A stretch of DNA of 64,000 nucleotides from Skeletonema tropicum. Its lineage: Eukaryota > Bacillariophyta > Thalassiosirophyceae > Thalassiosirales > Thalassiosiraceae. The DNA is taken from NCBI GenBank assembly GCA_037178625.1, contig CM074140.1, positions 2,663,426 through 2,727,425 on the forward strand, in the 5' to 3' direction. A model generated the notes under the pieces. That model did not search any database, was not told the origin of the DNA, and saw only the letters and a list, made by a program, of their open reading frames with translations. Below, in pieces: positions 22,880 through 32,934 of this stretch. Position 1 is the first letter of the stretch; every line of letters starts with the position of its first letter. The position numbers and the translations under genes are program-made.

Positions 22880-24169
22880 ATGAAAACACCCCCTAAGCAG
22901 AATGGGGAGGAACGGATCCTGTTCGGGCATTGGGTGTTGAGTGGAGATCAAGCAGGAAGTGTATTAGAAAGTGGAGATCCAGGAGGAAGTATCGCTGTTC
23001 GATACGCCATTCAAAATAATAAGGAAAAGACTCAAGTCTGGGCTAGTCCAAATTCAGATATTGATTTGAACTCCAAACCAATCAGCGAGTGGTATGGGAA
23101 TCCTACCTCCAATGAGGCAGATATCCTATGCAGAAACGGCCATACCATTCAAGTAGGACTCGACAATCAGGACAATCCTGGATCTGAAGATCAGTCTTTG
23201 CGTGTTTTTTTGAATGGGTGGGATCTCGATAGTGAACCGGATGATCATAACACTAACACACCGCTTCATTGGGCTTGCGCTAATGGTCGGATTGATGCGA
23301 TCAAGCTCTTAATTGATAACGGGGCAAAAGTCGACGACAAGAATAATTACGGAGGCACACCGCTCCATCTTGCTTGCCTTGGGGGACATGTTGATGCGGT
23401 AAAGCTTCTGCTTGAAAACGGAGCAGATGTCAATGCCAATGATGGGGTCACGCCGCTCCATCTTGCTTGCCATAATAGACAATATGATATTGTCAAGCTT
23501 CTCATTGAAAAAAAGGGAGCAGACGTCAATGCCTTGAATGATGATGAAGATACGCCGCTCCATGAAGCTTGTGGTTGTGGTGCGGGTGCGGGACAAGTTG
23601 ATATGGCCAAGCTTCTCATTGTAAAGGGAGCAAACGTTAATGCCAAGAATAATGATGGAGATACGCCGCTCAATTGTGCTTGTCTTGGGGGACATGTTGA
23701 TGTGATCAAGTTTCTAATTGAAGAGGGAGCAGACGTCACTGCCCAGAATAATGACGGGTTTCCGCCACTCCATTATGCTTGGCTTGGGGGACATGTTGAT
23801 GTGGCCGAGCTTCTCATTGAAAAGGGAGCTGACGTCAATGCCAGGCATAATGACGGGTTTCCGCCACTCCATCTCGCTTGCGGTGCGGGACAAGTTGATA
23901 TGGCCAAGCTTCTCATTGAAAACGGAGCAGATGTCAATACCAAGGATATTGATGGGATTACGCCGCTCCATTATGCTTGCGATTATGGACATGTTGATGT
24001 GGCCGAGCTTCTCATTGAAAACGGAGCAGATGTCAATGCCAAGGATAATGATGGGGTCACGCCGCTCCGTTGGGCCATGAAGGGAGGCAAAGAAGAAATG
24101 GTCATTTTTATGGTTAAAGAGAAGATGAAAGTGTTAGAGTCCACCTTCACCTTAGAAGAGCTTGATTAA
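22880..24169 (+). CDS. Ankyrin-repeat protein (429 aa)
   Basis: ATG at 22880 (the open frame extends 14 codons upstream only from a TTG). The N-terminal ~115 residues are unassigned and contain a GSVLESGDPGGS motif. From about residue 130 come nine 31-36-residue ankyrin repeats with the canonical TPLHLAC..GH.D..KLLLENGADVN consensus; one repeat carries a GCGAGAGQ loop insertion. The C-terminus is a short Lys/Glu-rich helix. Ankyrin arrays bind other proteins; partner and pathway cannot be read from the sequence. Repeats 3-9 are very alike at the DNA level, so unequal exchange within the gene is likely. A broken SAP-like frame begins 27 bp downstream. The gene appears single-exon. Confidence 0.88.
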   Translation: MKTPPKQNGEERILFGHWVLSGDQAGSVLESGDPGGSIAVRYAIQNNKEKTQVWASPNSDIDLNSKPISEWYGNPTSNEADILCRNGHTIQVGLDNQDNPGSEDQSLRVFLNGWDLDSEPDDHNTNTPLHWACANGRIDAIKLLIDNGAKVDDKNNYGGTPLHLACLGGHVDAVKLLLENGADVNANDGVTPLHLACHNRQYDIVKLLIEKKGADVNALNDDEDTPLHEACGCGAGAGQVDMAKLLIVKGANVNAKNNDGDTPLNCACLGGHVDVIKFLIEEGADVTAQNNDGFPPLHYAWLGGHVDVAELLIEKGADVNARHNDGFPPLHLACGAGQVDMAKLLIENGADVNTKDIDGITPLHYACDYGHVDVAELLIENGADVNAKDNDGVTPLRWAMKGGKEEMVIFMVKEKMKVLESTFTLEELD

Positions 24170-24196
24170 GGCGCCGCGGTCGCTCGCTCACACGGA

Positions 24197-24367
24197 ATGT
24201 TCGTCACTATCCATGACGACGATAATGATGATGAAATGGACATTGAGAAGACGTACAACAAAATGAGGATTCGGGATCTTAGAGAAAAGCTGAATGACAA
24301 TGGCCTCGACATTAATTGATCAAGAGGAGCACTGATTGCTAGTTTGACGGAGCATTCTGGATCTTGA
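24197..24367 (+). pseudogene. SAP-domain-like remnant interrupted by a stop
   Basis: ATG at 24197 opens an acidic leader (MFVTIHDDDNDDEMDIEK) followed by MRIRDLREKLNDNGLDIN, a TGA at 24317-24319, and then, in the same frame, SRGALIASLTEHSGS to a TGA at 24365-24367. The joined pattern LREKLNDNGLDIN(x)SRGALIASL fits the SAP DNA-binding helix-turn-helix, with the stop replacing the Gly/Lys codon of the turn (GGA to TGA would suffice). It may be a lost C-terminal exon of the ankyrin gene or a separate decayed gene. Confidence 0.5.
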
Positions 24368-26080
24368 GAACGCTATATTGCCAGCTGGGTTGAAGTCTAA
24401 TTGCTCAGCTCATTATTTAGTCTCTGTATTTTCTAGTCATGTTTCTGTTTCTACTCCTGATGAGTGTATAGGTTTATAGATCAATTCGTTCCAGTCATTC
24501 ATAATAATATCCTTCCCTTCTGACCTGGATGAATACTTAGCCGAGATCAATCAATGACAAAATAGTCTAATTCAACCAGGGCTATTTGCCTTGGCATACG
24601 ATGCTTTCCACTTAGTTTTCACGCGAGGTATGGCGCAACGATCATCTTTCATGACAGATCATGCAATTATGTATTATGAAATTACCAGAGAGAAACTAGC
24701 GTTTCTCAACACGACGGAAAATGGGCATCTTCACTTTGACTTTTGACTACACGCCGCCTCGATTACGTCCTACCATCCATCCATGCTCATAGTCATAGTA
24801 CCCCTTCCTATACCTGTCACCAACAAACCAAGTCACTTCTATCTGTTACGTTTTTTCTTCATCCAGTTTTTGCTTCTTGGTCGCTGCTCCATCCTCATTT
24901 TCTTCTTCTCTTAGATGTTTTTCAGCAGTGGCAACATCATTCATGGAGGATGAGGATGATAATTGATAATACAGCGGTAAGCTATACGATAGGCTTCCGT
25001 TCGGATTTGCTTTTTGCTTTGCTTCGATTCGAACGAGAACATCGAACCTTTTAGCGAGCTGCTGAACCCGATTTGAATTTGAATTTGAGCTGAGCACTTT
25101 TGAGTACCGAAAAGACACTATTGATAGTGGAAAAGAACCACCAATCTTGCTTGGGCGTCGGCCTTCGTTCAGCTTTGCATTTGCTTTCAGCTATCCACCT
25201 TCCACATTGTACTTAAGTTGACGATGATAACAGAAATCTTTAAGCACGTCGTATCATCAGGTTGGCCCGCTAGAGGGGCGAAATTATTATAAGTATAACC
25301 AACATGTATGCATCAATACCTGTGGAAGCACCACTGCGCAATTATGTTTCCCAGATCGCACTCCAAGCCCTATACCTATACTGTCCAGCAGCAGGGCTGG
25401 GGTTGATTGATAGGGGTTACCCCCCTGTGGTTGCATCGAATTCTTCTTGTTTGTTGGTGTCCTTCAATATATTATGCCAGTTCTTACTATTACAATGGTC
25501 TTCGGTGCGGTTCCACCTCGTACAGTCTTGATTGTGTGTCTACTCCGTTGAGTGATTGCTATTTCTTCTTCTCTCAAATGCCAACTCATTTTCAACATTT
25601 TGGGAGCAAGCTCTCGTGATTTGTCTAACTTCTGAGGTCTCTGGGTGCTAGCCGGCCGATGGCGTCTCTCAGCCTGCGTGGCACAAAAAAAGAGTCGTGC
25701 AGTTTGAGCTTGCCCTTGACGTGCGCGCAGCCTTGTGGCACAAAAAAGAGTCGTGCACAGTTTGATTGAGCTTTGCATTGCTCGTGATCCACGTTGATCT
25801 TGAATCGTGGTCCTCTGTAGCTATGCTATGCTATCCTCTCATAAATAATAAACATTTAAAGGTGAAGGTGAGATAACTCCTTTGAGGTGTATGTGGAATG
25901 ATGCTACGTTGCACTGCTGTAAGCTCTCGCTCACATGCTCATATGTATTGAATTTGAATAATATTCTTCATCTTCATCCTTTCGATCTATTCAAATCTCA
26001 AACATTGCATCCTTCTTGTCCTTCTCTCACTCTCGTCTCCAGCTAATTACATTGTCATTATCAACATCATCCATACTACC
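24368..26080. other. Intergenic 1.7 kb
   Basis: Includes dispersed repeat copy b (24985-25190) and a small tandem duplication with TGGCACAAAAAAGAGTCGTGC at about 25678 and 25737. The last 100 bp hold the CT-rich 5' leader of the ATPase gene at 26081 (CTTCTCTCACTCTCGTCTCC). No gene is supported. Confidence 0.55.
24985..25190 (+). repeat. Dispersed promoter-proximal repeat, copy b
   Basis: Shares GGCTTCCGTTCGGATTTGCT, GAGCTGAGCACTTTTGAG and TACCGAAAAGACACT with copies a and c, and AATCTTGCTTGGGC plus TCGGCCTTCG with copy c only. It lies 0.9 kb upstream of the ATPase gene at 26081. Confidence 0.75.
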
Positions 26081-27312
26081 ATGTCCAAGTTCTACTTCAA
26101 CAAAGTTGGCAATCAGTTCTACATCACTCCAAAGGTCAACCTCGATCTACACGAGAGCTTGCCCATCGGCACGTACAACGTGCAATACGATGAAGACAGA
26201 GGATTCTTCCTGAACAAAATGAATGATTTTCAAATAAATGGAAAGATCTACGGAGATTTGATTAAGAAGTCTGACCGAATCTTGAACACATTCTTGGATC
26301 GACCCAAGTCTACAGGAACATTGTTGGTCGGCGAAAAGGGCAGTGGGAAGACTCTCCTTGCCAAGTACATATCTATTGCCGCCGCCAAGGAAAAGGGCAT
26401 ATCTACCATCGTGATAAACCATCCCTTCAAATGTGAAGGATTCTTTGCGTTCATGCAGAGTATCCAGCAACCAGTCATTGTTTTGATGGATGAGTTCGAG
26501 AAGGTTTACAAGACTGATGGTCGAGACGGTAACAATTACCAAGAATCGCTACTTACTCTACTCGACGGCTTATACTCTTCTTCTCAGAAGCTCTTCCTTC
26601 TTACCTCCAATAGCAAGTATGGTATAGATTGTCACATGATGAACCGTCCAGGGCGCTTGTACTACCTGCTTGAATTCAATGGGTTGGATGCATCATTGTG
26701 GAGGAATACTGCGAAGATAATCTTCTTCAGAAGGAGTATATTCCAGCTGTTACCGCAATCTCGGGCCTATTTGAATCATTCAACTTTGATATGCTTCAGG
26801 CAATGGTGGAGGATATGAACCGATACCATGAAGGGCCAGCTGAGGTTCTCAAGTATCTCAACGTTCAACCTGACTCTAGTCGTGGGAACAGGGAAAAGTT
26901 CAATGTCAAGTTGATCGTCAACGGAGTGAAGAAGGACAATGCACAAAAGACATGGCTTGGTAACCCTCTCTCAAAAATAATTGAGATTCATTCCGAGGGT
27001 TACCACGACAAGGAAGAGAAAAAGGAGGAATGCAACGAAGACGGTGAGAAATATGTTTGTTACTTTTCAGCAAAGAATTTGCAGAAACTAGACGCAAAGA
27101 GGTGTGTGTATCGATTCCAAAACGAAGCAAATGCTGTCTTGGTACTCTCTCGTGTTCCTAAGTTGGCCACGTCTTTGAACTTTGATGCTTTCGCCTCGTC
27201 TGCAATGAGACGTAGCTCGTCCATTGACGGGATCGGCGACACGGAGGTTCCTCTTAGTGAAGAGGAGAAGTACAAAGCAACGTTGGACACGTTGGATTGG
27301 GGTGATTATTAA
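26081..27312 (+). CDS. AAA-type ATPase, one frameshift
   Basis: ATG at 26081. The first frame gives Walker A GEKGSGKT (residues 84-91), Walker B IVLMDEFE (133-140), a sensor-1-like LLTSNSKYG (174-181) and an arginine-bearing NRPGRLYYLLEF (188-199), the layout of a AAA core ATPase. The frame is lost after GLDAS (about 26691). The second frame (26698-27312) takes up immediately with VEEYCEDNLLQKEYIPAVTA, and supplies the small helical subdomain and a C-terminal region ending in DTLDWGDY. One added base around TCATTGTGG would give a single protein of about 411 aa. There is no long homopolymer here, so a genuine mutation or sequencing error are both open. Substrate unknown; the fold suggests chaperone-like or remodelling ATPase activity. 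Confidence 0.82.
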
Positions 27313-27519
27313 GCCTAGTATATATAAGTAGTGAGAGAGTTTAATATTAACCTCTGTCACCTCGCTCCAAGCCAACTGAAGGAAACACTCAAGTAGCTTG
27401 TAAAAGTAAAACCATGATCACATCACGAAAACTATATTACCTTTCGAGCTTTGTATGTGACTGTTTCGAGTTACAGTCTTGCTCGGTTATTATTTAGCTT
27501 GGTGTTTTCCTTGCCTATT

Positions 27520-27735
27520 GCCAGCGTTCCCAGAGGCTTCTGTTCGGACTGCTTTGCTTTGAACGACGGAAACGAACCATCTAAGCCAAGAACAAACAAA
27601 CCTCTGTTGTGGGAACTTTGAAACCGATTGAATGAATTTGACCTGACTAATTTCGAGTACCGTGAAAGACACTGTTGGTCGTGTAAAAGATCCACCAATC
27701 TTGCTTGGGCTTCGGCCTTCGGCTTTGCTCTTGTT
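27520..27735 (+). repeat. Dispersed promoter-proximal repeat, copy c
   Basis: Shares ATTGCCAGCG, GGCTTCTGTTCGGA, TTTCGAGTACCG and AAAGACACTGTTGG with copy a, and CACCAATCTTGCTTGGGC plus TTCGGCCTTCGGCTTTGC with copy b. It ends about 100 bp upstream of the hemerythrin-like start codon (27835), a promoter position. Confidence 0.72.
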
Positions 27736-27834
27736 TCCACTTTCCACTTCGAACTTCGAACCGAACACTGGCAGAAAGCAAACCCGCTATTGCAAACAAT
27801 CATCATATCTAGCAACCTAAACGCAATAACGACG

Positions 27835-28614
27835 ATGACAAAAGAACCAAAAGTGCACGCGGTAGAGCACGTGGTAGACACCGCAAAACATCCAGCCGAC
27901 AAGGCCAGCAAGTGGGAAAAGATCCCTCTCGAAAATGATCAGTGGACACTTTCTCATAATGCCCTCCGCTGTGAGATCAACTCCATGATTCAGGCACTCC
28001 AATCATTCATGGGCAGAATCAACGATGACGACGGCTGTGTCCCGCAATGGGCCATCAATACCATCCAAGAGTGGTGGAAAGCTCATGTAGCTCACATTAC
28101 AGACCATTGCAATTCAGAAGAGACGATCTACAAGCCAATGTTTACGGAACGGTTCCATTGGCCTGTCGAGATTGATGAGCTTCATGATGCGTTGGATACT
28201 ACAAAAGACATGGTACAGTCTGCCATTGACGGCTTAAATTCGGAAAAGAGCTCCCTTGCAGCAGTGCGTGATGCTCTTTCGATTTATGAGGAAATCATGC
28301 TCAAACACTTTCAAGTAGAAGAGACGACCGCCTTACCACTCATGAGAGCATACTTTACACCAGAGCAAGTATCCGTCGTCCAACGAAAGATCTTGGAAGA
28401 TGCACCTGAGAACGCCATGGGTGCTTTAATATATGCTATGTCACCTGATGGTGCCAAATTCCGTAGTGACTTTATGGCAGTGAGAAGCATTCCTTCGTTT
28501 GTTTGGTATCTGGCATTCAAGGGACGTCTTGCAAATTATAAGAAGAATGTTGTTGCCAAAGTGGAAGCTATTGAGAGTGGAGTAGAACCTGCGAAAAAGT
28601 CGGGCTGGTTTTAA
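27835..28614 (+). CDS. Hemerythrin-like (HHE) domain protein (259 aa)
   Basis: ATG at 27835 is the first Met in a frame that opens upstream only from a TTG. The protein is all-helical with the metal-ligand pattern of hemerythrin/HHE cation-binding domains: LSHNALR (His41), VAHITDHCNSEE (His87, His91, Glu95/96), then LKHFQVEETTALP (His/Glu pair) in the fourth helix. The family binds a di-iron centre for oxygen, NO or iron sensing and storage. The C-terminal ~60 residues have WYLAFKGRLANYKKNV and end KKSGWF; no signal peptide. A diverged inverted copy of the last ~45 codons lies at 36102-36246. Physiological role is unassigned; iron or redox handling is inference. Confidence 0.83.
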   Translation: MTKEPKVHAVEHVVDTAKHPADKASKWEKIPLENDQWTLSHNALRCEINSMIQALQSFMGRINDDDGCVPQWAINTIQEWWKAHVAHITDHCNSEETIYKPMFTERFHWPVEIDELHDALDTTKDMVQSAIDGLNSEKSSLAAVRDALSIYEEIMLKHFQVEETTALPLMRAYFTPEQVSVVQRKILEDAPENAMGALIYAMSPDGAKFRSDFMAVRSIPSFVWYLAFKGRLANYKKNVVAKVEAIESGVEPAKKSGWF

Positions 28615-30447
28615 CCAGACATACTACATTGTAAGTGTTTAAGTTACAAGTTACAATTTTGCTGTATTACCGTTATACATGCCCCTGTTTATCGTAATTC
28701 GTGGTCACAGATTAGGGGCATGTGTAGTACGGCTTTTGGTGCATAGCTTGGATAGCTCAGGACACCAACACCATTTTTTCTTTATTCGCCGCTGGCTTCC
28801 TGAGAAGCGGCGACAGTTGACATGATAAAACTCCATTGATCTATGCCCGATCGACCCGCATTCTGCCACATCATTGAGTTGTAGCCGAGCCGTCATCGAC
28901 TAGAGTGCATTCACTTTGCTCCTCTCATCCAATTCACACTCTCAGATACTCAACCAACAAAGAGGCGACGACCATCCTGGCAGATTGTGTCATACAGCCG
29001 GTGCGCCGCAGGTCTATTTGACAAGAAGAGAACGATTGGAGATTGAAGAAGTGCAATAGTGGATGCACAATGACCTAATGACACACCATACTGCGTGTCT
29101 CCGTTACTAATATGCATGACCAACTTAAGACTTATGTTAAAATTCGACAGCGCACTATCCTATCACCTGTTGCGTACCACCGCAATAGGTGGCTAAACAT
29201 GCGCATCTCTGTCTCTGTCGTAGGACGATCACAAGGAACTACCAATGTTGGTTCATGGCTTCCGCAGAGAGCGGCGCCACGGTCGAGCACGGTCGGCAGT
29301 GGCACCCTAATAGGATCTTCTGTCACACATGGAGGGCTCTGCTCTCTGCAGTGCTGGGTCCTCCCAAGTGACTCAGACAGGTGTCTGAAGATCCTATGTA
29401 GGGTGTCGCGTCGGCACTCCATGGCATGGTGGCGTGTGATCTTTCAAGGAAGTTGCGGTCATGTTGCGGTCATGTTACGGTCATGTTGCGGAAAATGACC
29501 GAAACTTCTTTGAAACATGAATGAAATCTGAATCCCTGAAACAAACTTCCCTGAAACCTGAAAGTCGCCCGCCACGTCAAGATGAAGTGAAATGTCTCCA
29601 ATTTCTATGATTCCAAATCATATTCCAATTTCCACTTCGTCCCACGATGCTGATTTCGGTGTTGGTTGAGGCTCCACACCTCGGAACCCTGATGCCGATA
29701 ACGATGACGATGACGATCATTTACCTTTACTTTCTATCTACGCCCGAGGGTCAGGATGACAAAGAAAATAATATCTAAGTTTACCGTCGTCTTGCCTATT
29801 ATTGTGAATGTATGACGTAGAGCGTGGCCTTCATGGTACATAAATGAATCACGACGAGCTTCGCGCTCCAGTGCGGTTTGGTCGGTTGGAGGGTGGCGAG
29901 GGAAGTCTTGAGACGGCCCGGGCTGGCTTATCTTACGTGATTCTCTTATATCGCAGAAGAGTCTGGGGATGGAGAATGAAGTTAATTCTGTGCAATTTTG
30001 ATGACATCACAAGGATTCAAACTGTGGTTTGGCCAGTCCTGCGGTGGTATACTGTCACACCACACAAACACGAGTGACTGTTATTTTGGTAGGTCGATTA
30101 GTAGAGAGTGATGTTCACACAACAATCCAACAACCACAAGCAACAATGCTTGTATGCCGAGCGTCAACAATGCAAGATTATGGATAAGGAGTGGAGTTAT
30201 TACGAGTTTGACTAATAGAGACGAAAAAGCTGCGATTCTGGTGAAGATCTATTACTTCCGACTTCCAGTGCGCTGGTTCGCAGTACAGACCAACTCTCCC
30301 GCAAAAAAATTGCAGCTGGCCGCCACGAACCATCCCACACAAAAAAATCTTCCTCCATGAAAAGACAGCCCTCCACCGAATAAAAATACACCTACCAAGA
30401 CGGGAAACATCAAATAATATAGACTGTAGTAATAACCCAGTTATAAA
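28615..30447. other. Intergenic 1.8 kb
   Basis: No ORF with recognisable features. It contains a 12-bp tandem repeat at about 29449-29491 (GTTGCGGTCAT units, with one GTTACGG variant), and a run of related words around 29515-29565 (GAAACATGAATGAAA, CCTGAAACAAAC, CCTGAAACCTGAAAG). A GATGACGATGACGAT microsatellite is near 29703. The last 80 bp form the leader of the TIM17 gene. Confidence 0.55.
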
Positions 30448-31298
30448 ATGAGAAATCACAGCATAGCAGACCGCGATCCATGTCCCTACCGTATCATTGA
30501 AGACATCGGCGGAGCATTCGCCTTCGGATCCGTTGGCGGAGGCATTTGGCATTTCGGCAAGGGTGCATGGCAAAGTCCAAAAGGGACACGATTAATGGGT
30601 GCTATTGGGAATTGTGCCGCTCGATCTCCAGTTATGGGGGGACAATTTGCGGTTTGGGGAGGACTGTTTGCTTGTTGTGATTGTAGTTTGACGGCTATTC
30701 GACAAAAGGTGAGTCCAATTATTTTCATCTTTTATATGCACATGATGTGGGAGTGCATAATACAATGTGTGTTGCAGTTGAAATTGACGTGAAATCATTC
30801 CTCAAATCTCTTACCATATTTCTGACCGTACGCCACAAAATAAAATGACAACAGGAAGATCCATGGAACTCAATTATATCCGGAGGAGTCACCGGCGGAA
30901 TCCTCGCTGCACGAGCCGGACCCAAAGCAATGGCCTCCGCCGCAGTCATTGGCGGTGTTCTACTCGCATTAATCGAAGGAATGGGAATATGGATGAATAA
31001 TTACTTTGCAGCAGTGCCACCTGGAATGGAAGATCCAAATGCTGCTGGTGGAATGATGGGACCACCGGAGAATGATATTACGGCTCCTCCGACGAGTGGT
31101 GGGGTGGGTATGATGCCTACTGGATTGACGTTACGAAGGGCACCAACGCAACAACAACAACAACAAACAATTGGTGGTATGGAGGGAGAGAGTGAACGAT
31201 TCGATTCGGGGGGATATGAGACTACCTTTAGTTCTGGAGGGTCATCGTCTTCGGGTGGAGAAGAAAAGAGTGGTTGGTGGCCATTCGGGAGCTCGTAA
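30448..31298 (+). CDS. TIM17: Mitochondrial inner-membrane translocase subunit TIM17 (234 aa)
   Basis: Exons 30448-30708 and 30855-31298; phase-0 intron of 146 bp (GTGAGT...AACAG). The product starts RDPCPYRIIEDIGGAFAFG and contains GSVGGGIWHFGKGAWQSP, MGGQFAVWGGLFACCDC, EDPWNSIISGGVTGGILAAR and GGVLLALIEGMGIW. These match the four-helix TIM17/22/23 fold, including the two cysteines that bracket helix TM2 in TIM17. TIM17 forms the presequence translocase (TIM23 complex) pore with TIM23. The core ends near residue 140, and an unusually long Gly/Ser/Gln tail (MMGPPENDITAPP, a six-Gln run, SSGGSSSSGG, SGWWPFGSS) follows, compared with ~160-170 aa in animals and yeast. FKBP and FtsH genes lie directly downstream. 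Confidence 0.95.
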
Positions 31299-31994
31299 GT
31301 GTAAATGATTGCTGCGATGATTATTATTATTTGATGCACATAAAGAATAGACAATATCACAATATTCGAGAGAAGAAGCAGCAGCAGCAAAGAGAATCAA
31401 TACAATGTAGACTTTGTACTGTGTGATCTGTTTGCAACGGGATGAGAAAGCAATGCCTCTGTCATATTAAAAAATAACGTTGCTGTTATCAATTCAATAT
31501 GCCTTGGACATACATTCAATAATAGCAGCAGCACTTTTCTTTGGACAATCGATACGACAGATAGATTGAGATATTACGATTTAATCCTCATTATATTATG
31601 AAAACCCGTCAAATTGTATGAATAGATACCGACCATCACTTCCTTCCCCCCCTGGATTCAAAGCAACCAACTTCGGCATCCTCCTCTCTCAATCACCCAT
31701 ATATTCCCTCCCTCATCTTTAACATGTCCCATATGTTGCAACGAAATGAATCACCCCCTTCATAATATCATACTACTCAAGCACCTTCAATATTATTTAC
31801 AGAATAGAGCAATACGATGATGATTCACCAGCATATTGTGGAGCATCTGCAATTGTGAGTGTACGAATTAGCAGACATGATAACGTAGAGCAGATCAAAT
31901 AAAGCAAAATGACAGTATGTATCAACTCCATCATGTCACACATCCAGACCCAATCCTTCTCTCATTACAGACATATCATGATATGTATCATTTA
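31299..31994. other. Convergent intergenic region
   Basis: Lies between the 3' ends of TIM17 (plus) and FKBP (minus). AT-rich, no ORF with features; presumably both 3' UTRs. Confidence 0.6.
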
Positions 31995-32611
31995 TTACTC
32001 ACTCTTGCCATTAATCGCCAACAACTCCACCTCAAAATTCAAATCAGCATTGGGAGGAATAACCCCTCCCGCCCCCCGTGCCCCATATCCATAATCACTT
32101 GTAATTCTCAACATGGCCTTCTCACCAAGAGACATTTGCATAACTCCCTCATCCCATCCCTGGATGACTTGTCCCTGGAACGAAACGTATATTGTGAGTA
32201 CGTGCTTGAGAGTGCGAAAAGCGAGAAAAAACGATCAATATATACTACTACTTTGAGCGACTTACAATGCCAATGGTGAACTGAAACGGTCGTCCTCTGT
32301 CTCGGGAGGCATCGAATTTTTGTCCGTTGGAGGCGAGTGTTCCGTGGTAGTGCATGGTGAGTTTGTCGCCGGGCTTAGGGAAGTTGGAGCCATCTCCGGC
32401 ACTGATTGTTTCCTGTTGTGATGGATGATCGTAATGATTGCATGGTCATATGGAATGGATGTGAGGTAATGTTAATGTTAGTTGTGCAGGTGATAGAATG
32501 TTGACCTCTCAATTCAGTCAACAAAGTGAGCTGATGGCAGCGCAGCAAGACAGCAGCACCATAGCATCATAATTGCAGCTGCCGTGTTCATCTTACCTTG
32601 GTAACTCCCAT
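31995..32611 (-). CDS. FKBP12-type peptidyl-prolyl cis-trans isomerase (113 aa)
   Basis: Three exons on the minus strand: 32611-32597 (MGVTK), 32412-32266 and 32174-31995, with GTAAGA...CAG and GTAAGT...CAG introns in phase 0. Every exon is too short to stand out alone. The product reads [20 protein letters not shown], then [60 protein letters not shown] and [19 protein letters not shown], which is a complete single-domain FKBP with the FDxSRxR, VIxGWDEG and YGYG active-site motifs. Length equals cytosolic FKBP12 (about 108 aa). It catalyses prolyl isomerisation and would bind FK506/rapamycin. No targeting signal. It shares a ~320-bp divergent spacer with the FtsH-type gene. Confidence 0.93.
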
Positions 32612-32934
32612 TGTTCAGTAGTTCTGCGTGATGTAAAAGATGTAGTATGTTGTGATGAGTAGGATGTTCATGTACCAGCGAAAAATCCAAAAAATCTTTT
32701 TGGTCGGACGACGGTCAGGAATTTGGCGCGCGCTTCATTCATCACTTTTCTGAAAAAATAAAAAGAGGGCTGATGAGATAGATCACGTCAGCAGTATTAT
32801 TTCTTTCAGCTTCGTTCCGAACAACATCACATCATAGCCAAGCAGTGGCCATCACAGTACAAAGAAAGGAGGCGCATACTATATATACCATTCGACTATC
32901 ATAGGTGCTACCAGTAGCCGCCGCCGCCTTGACC
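32612..32934. other. Divergent intergenic spacer, probable bidirectional promoter
   Basis: Separates the FKBP start (32611, minus) from the proposed first exon of the AAA protease gene (32935, plus). It contains AAAAAATAAAAAGAGGGC and ACTATATATACCATTC (32878-32893), the latter a TATA-like word 40-55 bp before the protease ATG. Functional assignment is inference. Confidence 0.4.

Noticed and set aside
29112..29498. 128-codon ORF in the intergenic stretch after the hemerythrin gene
   Set aside because: No recognisable domain and it runs into the 12-bp tandem repeat.
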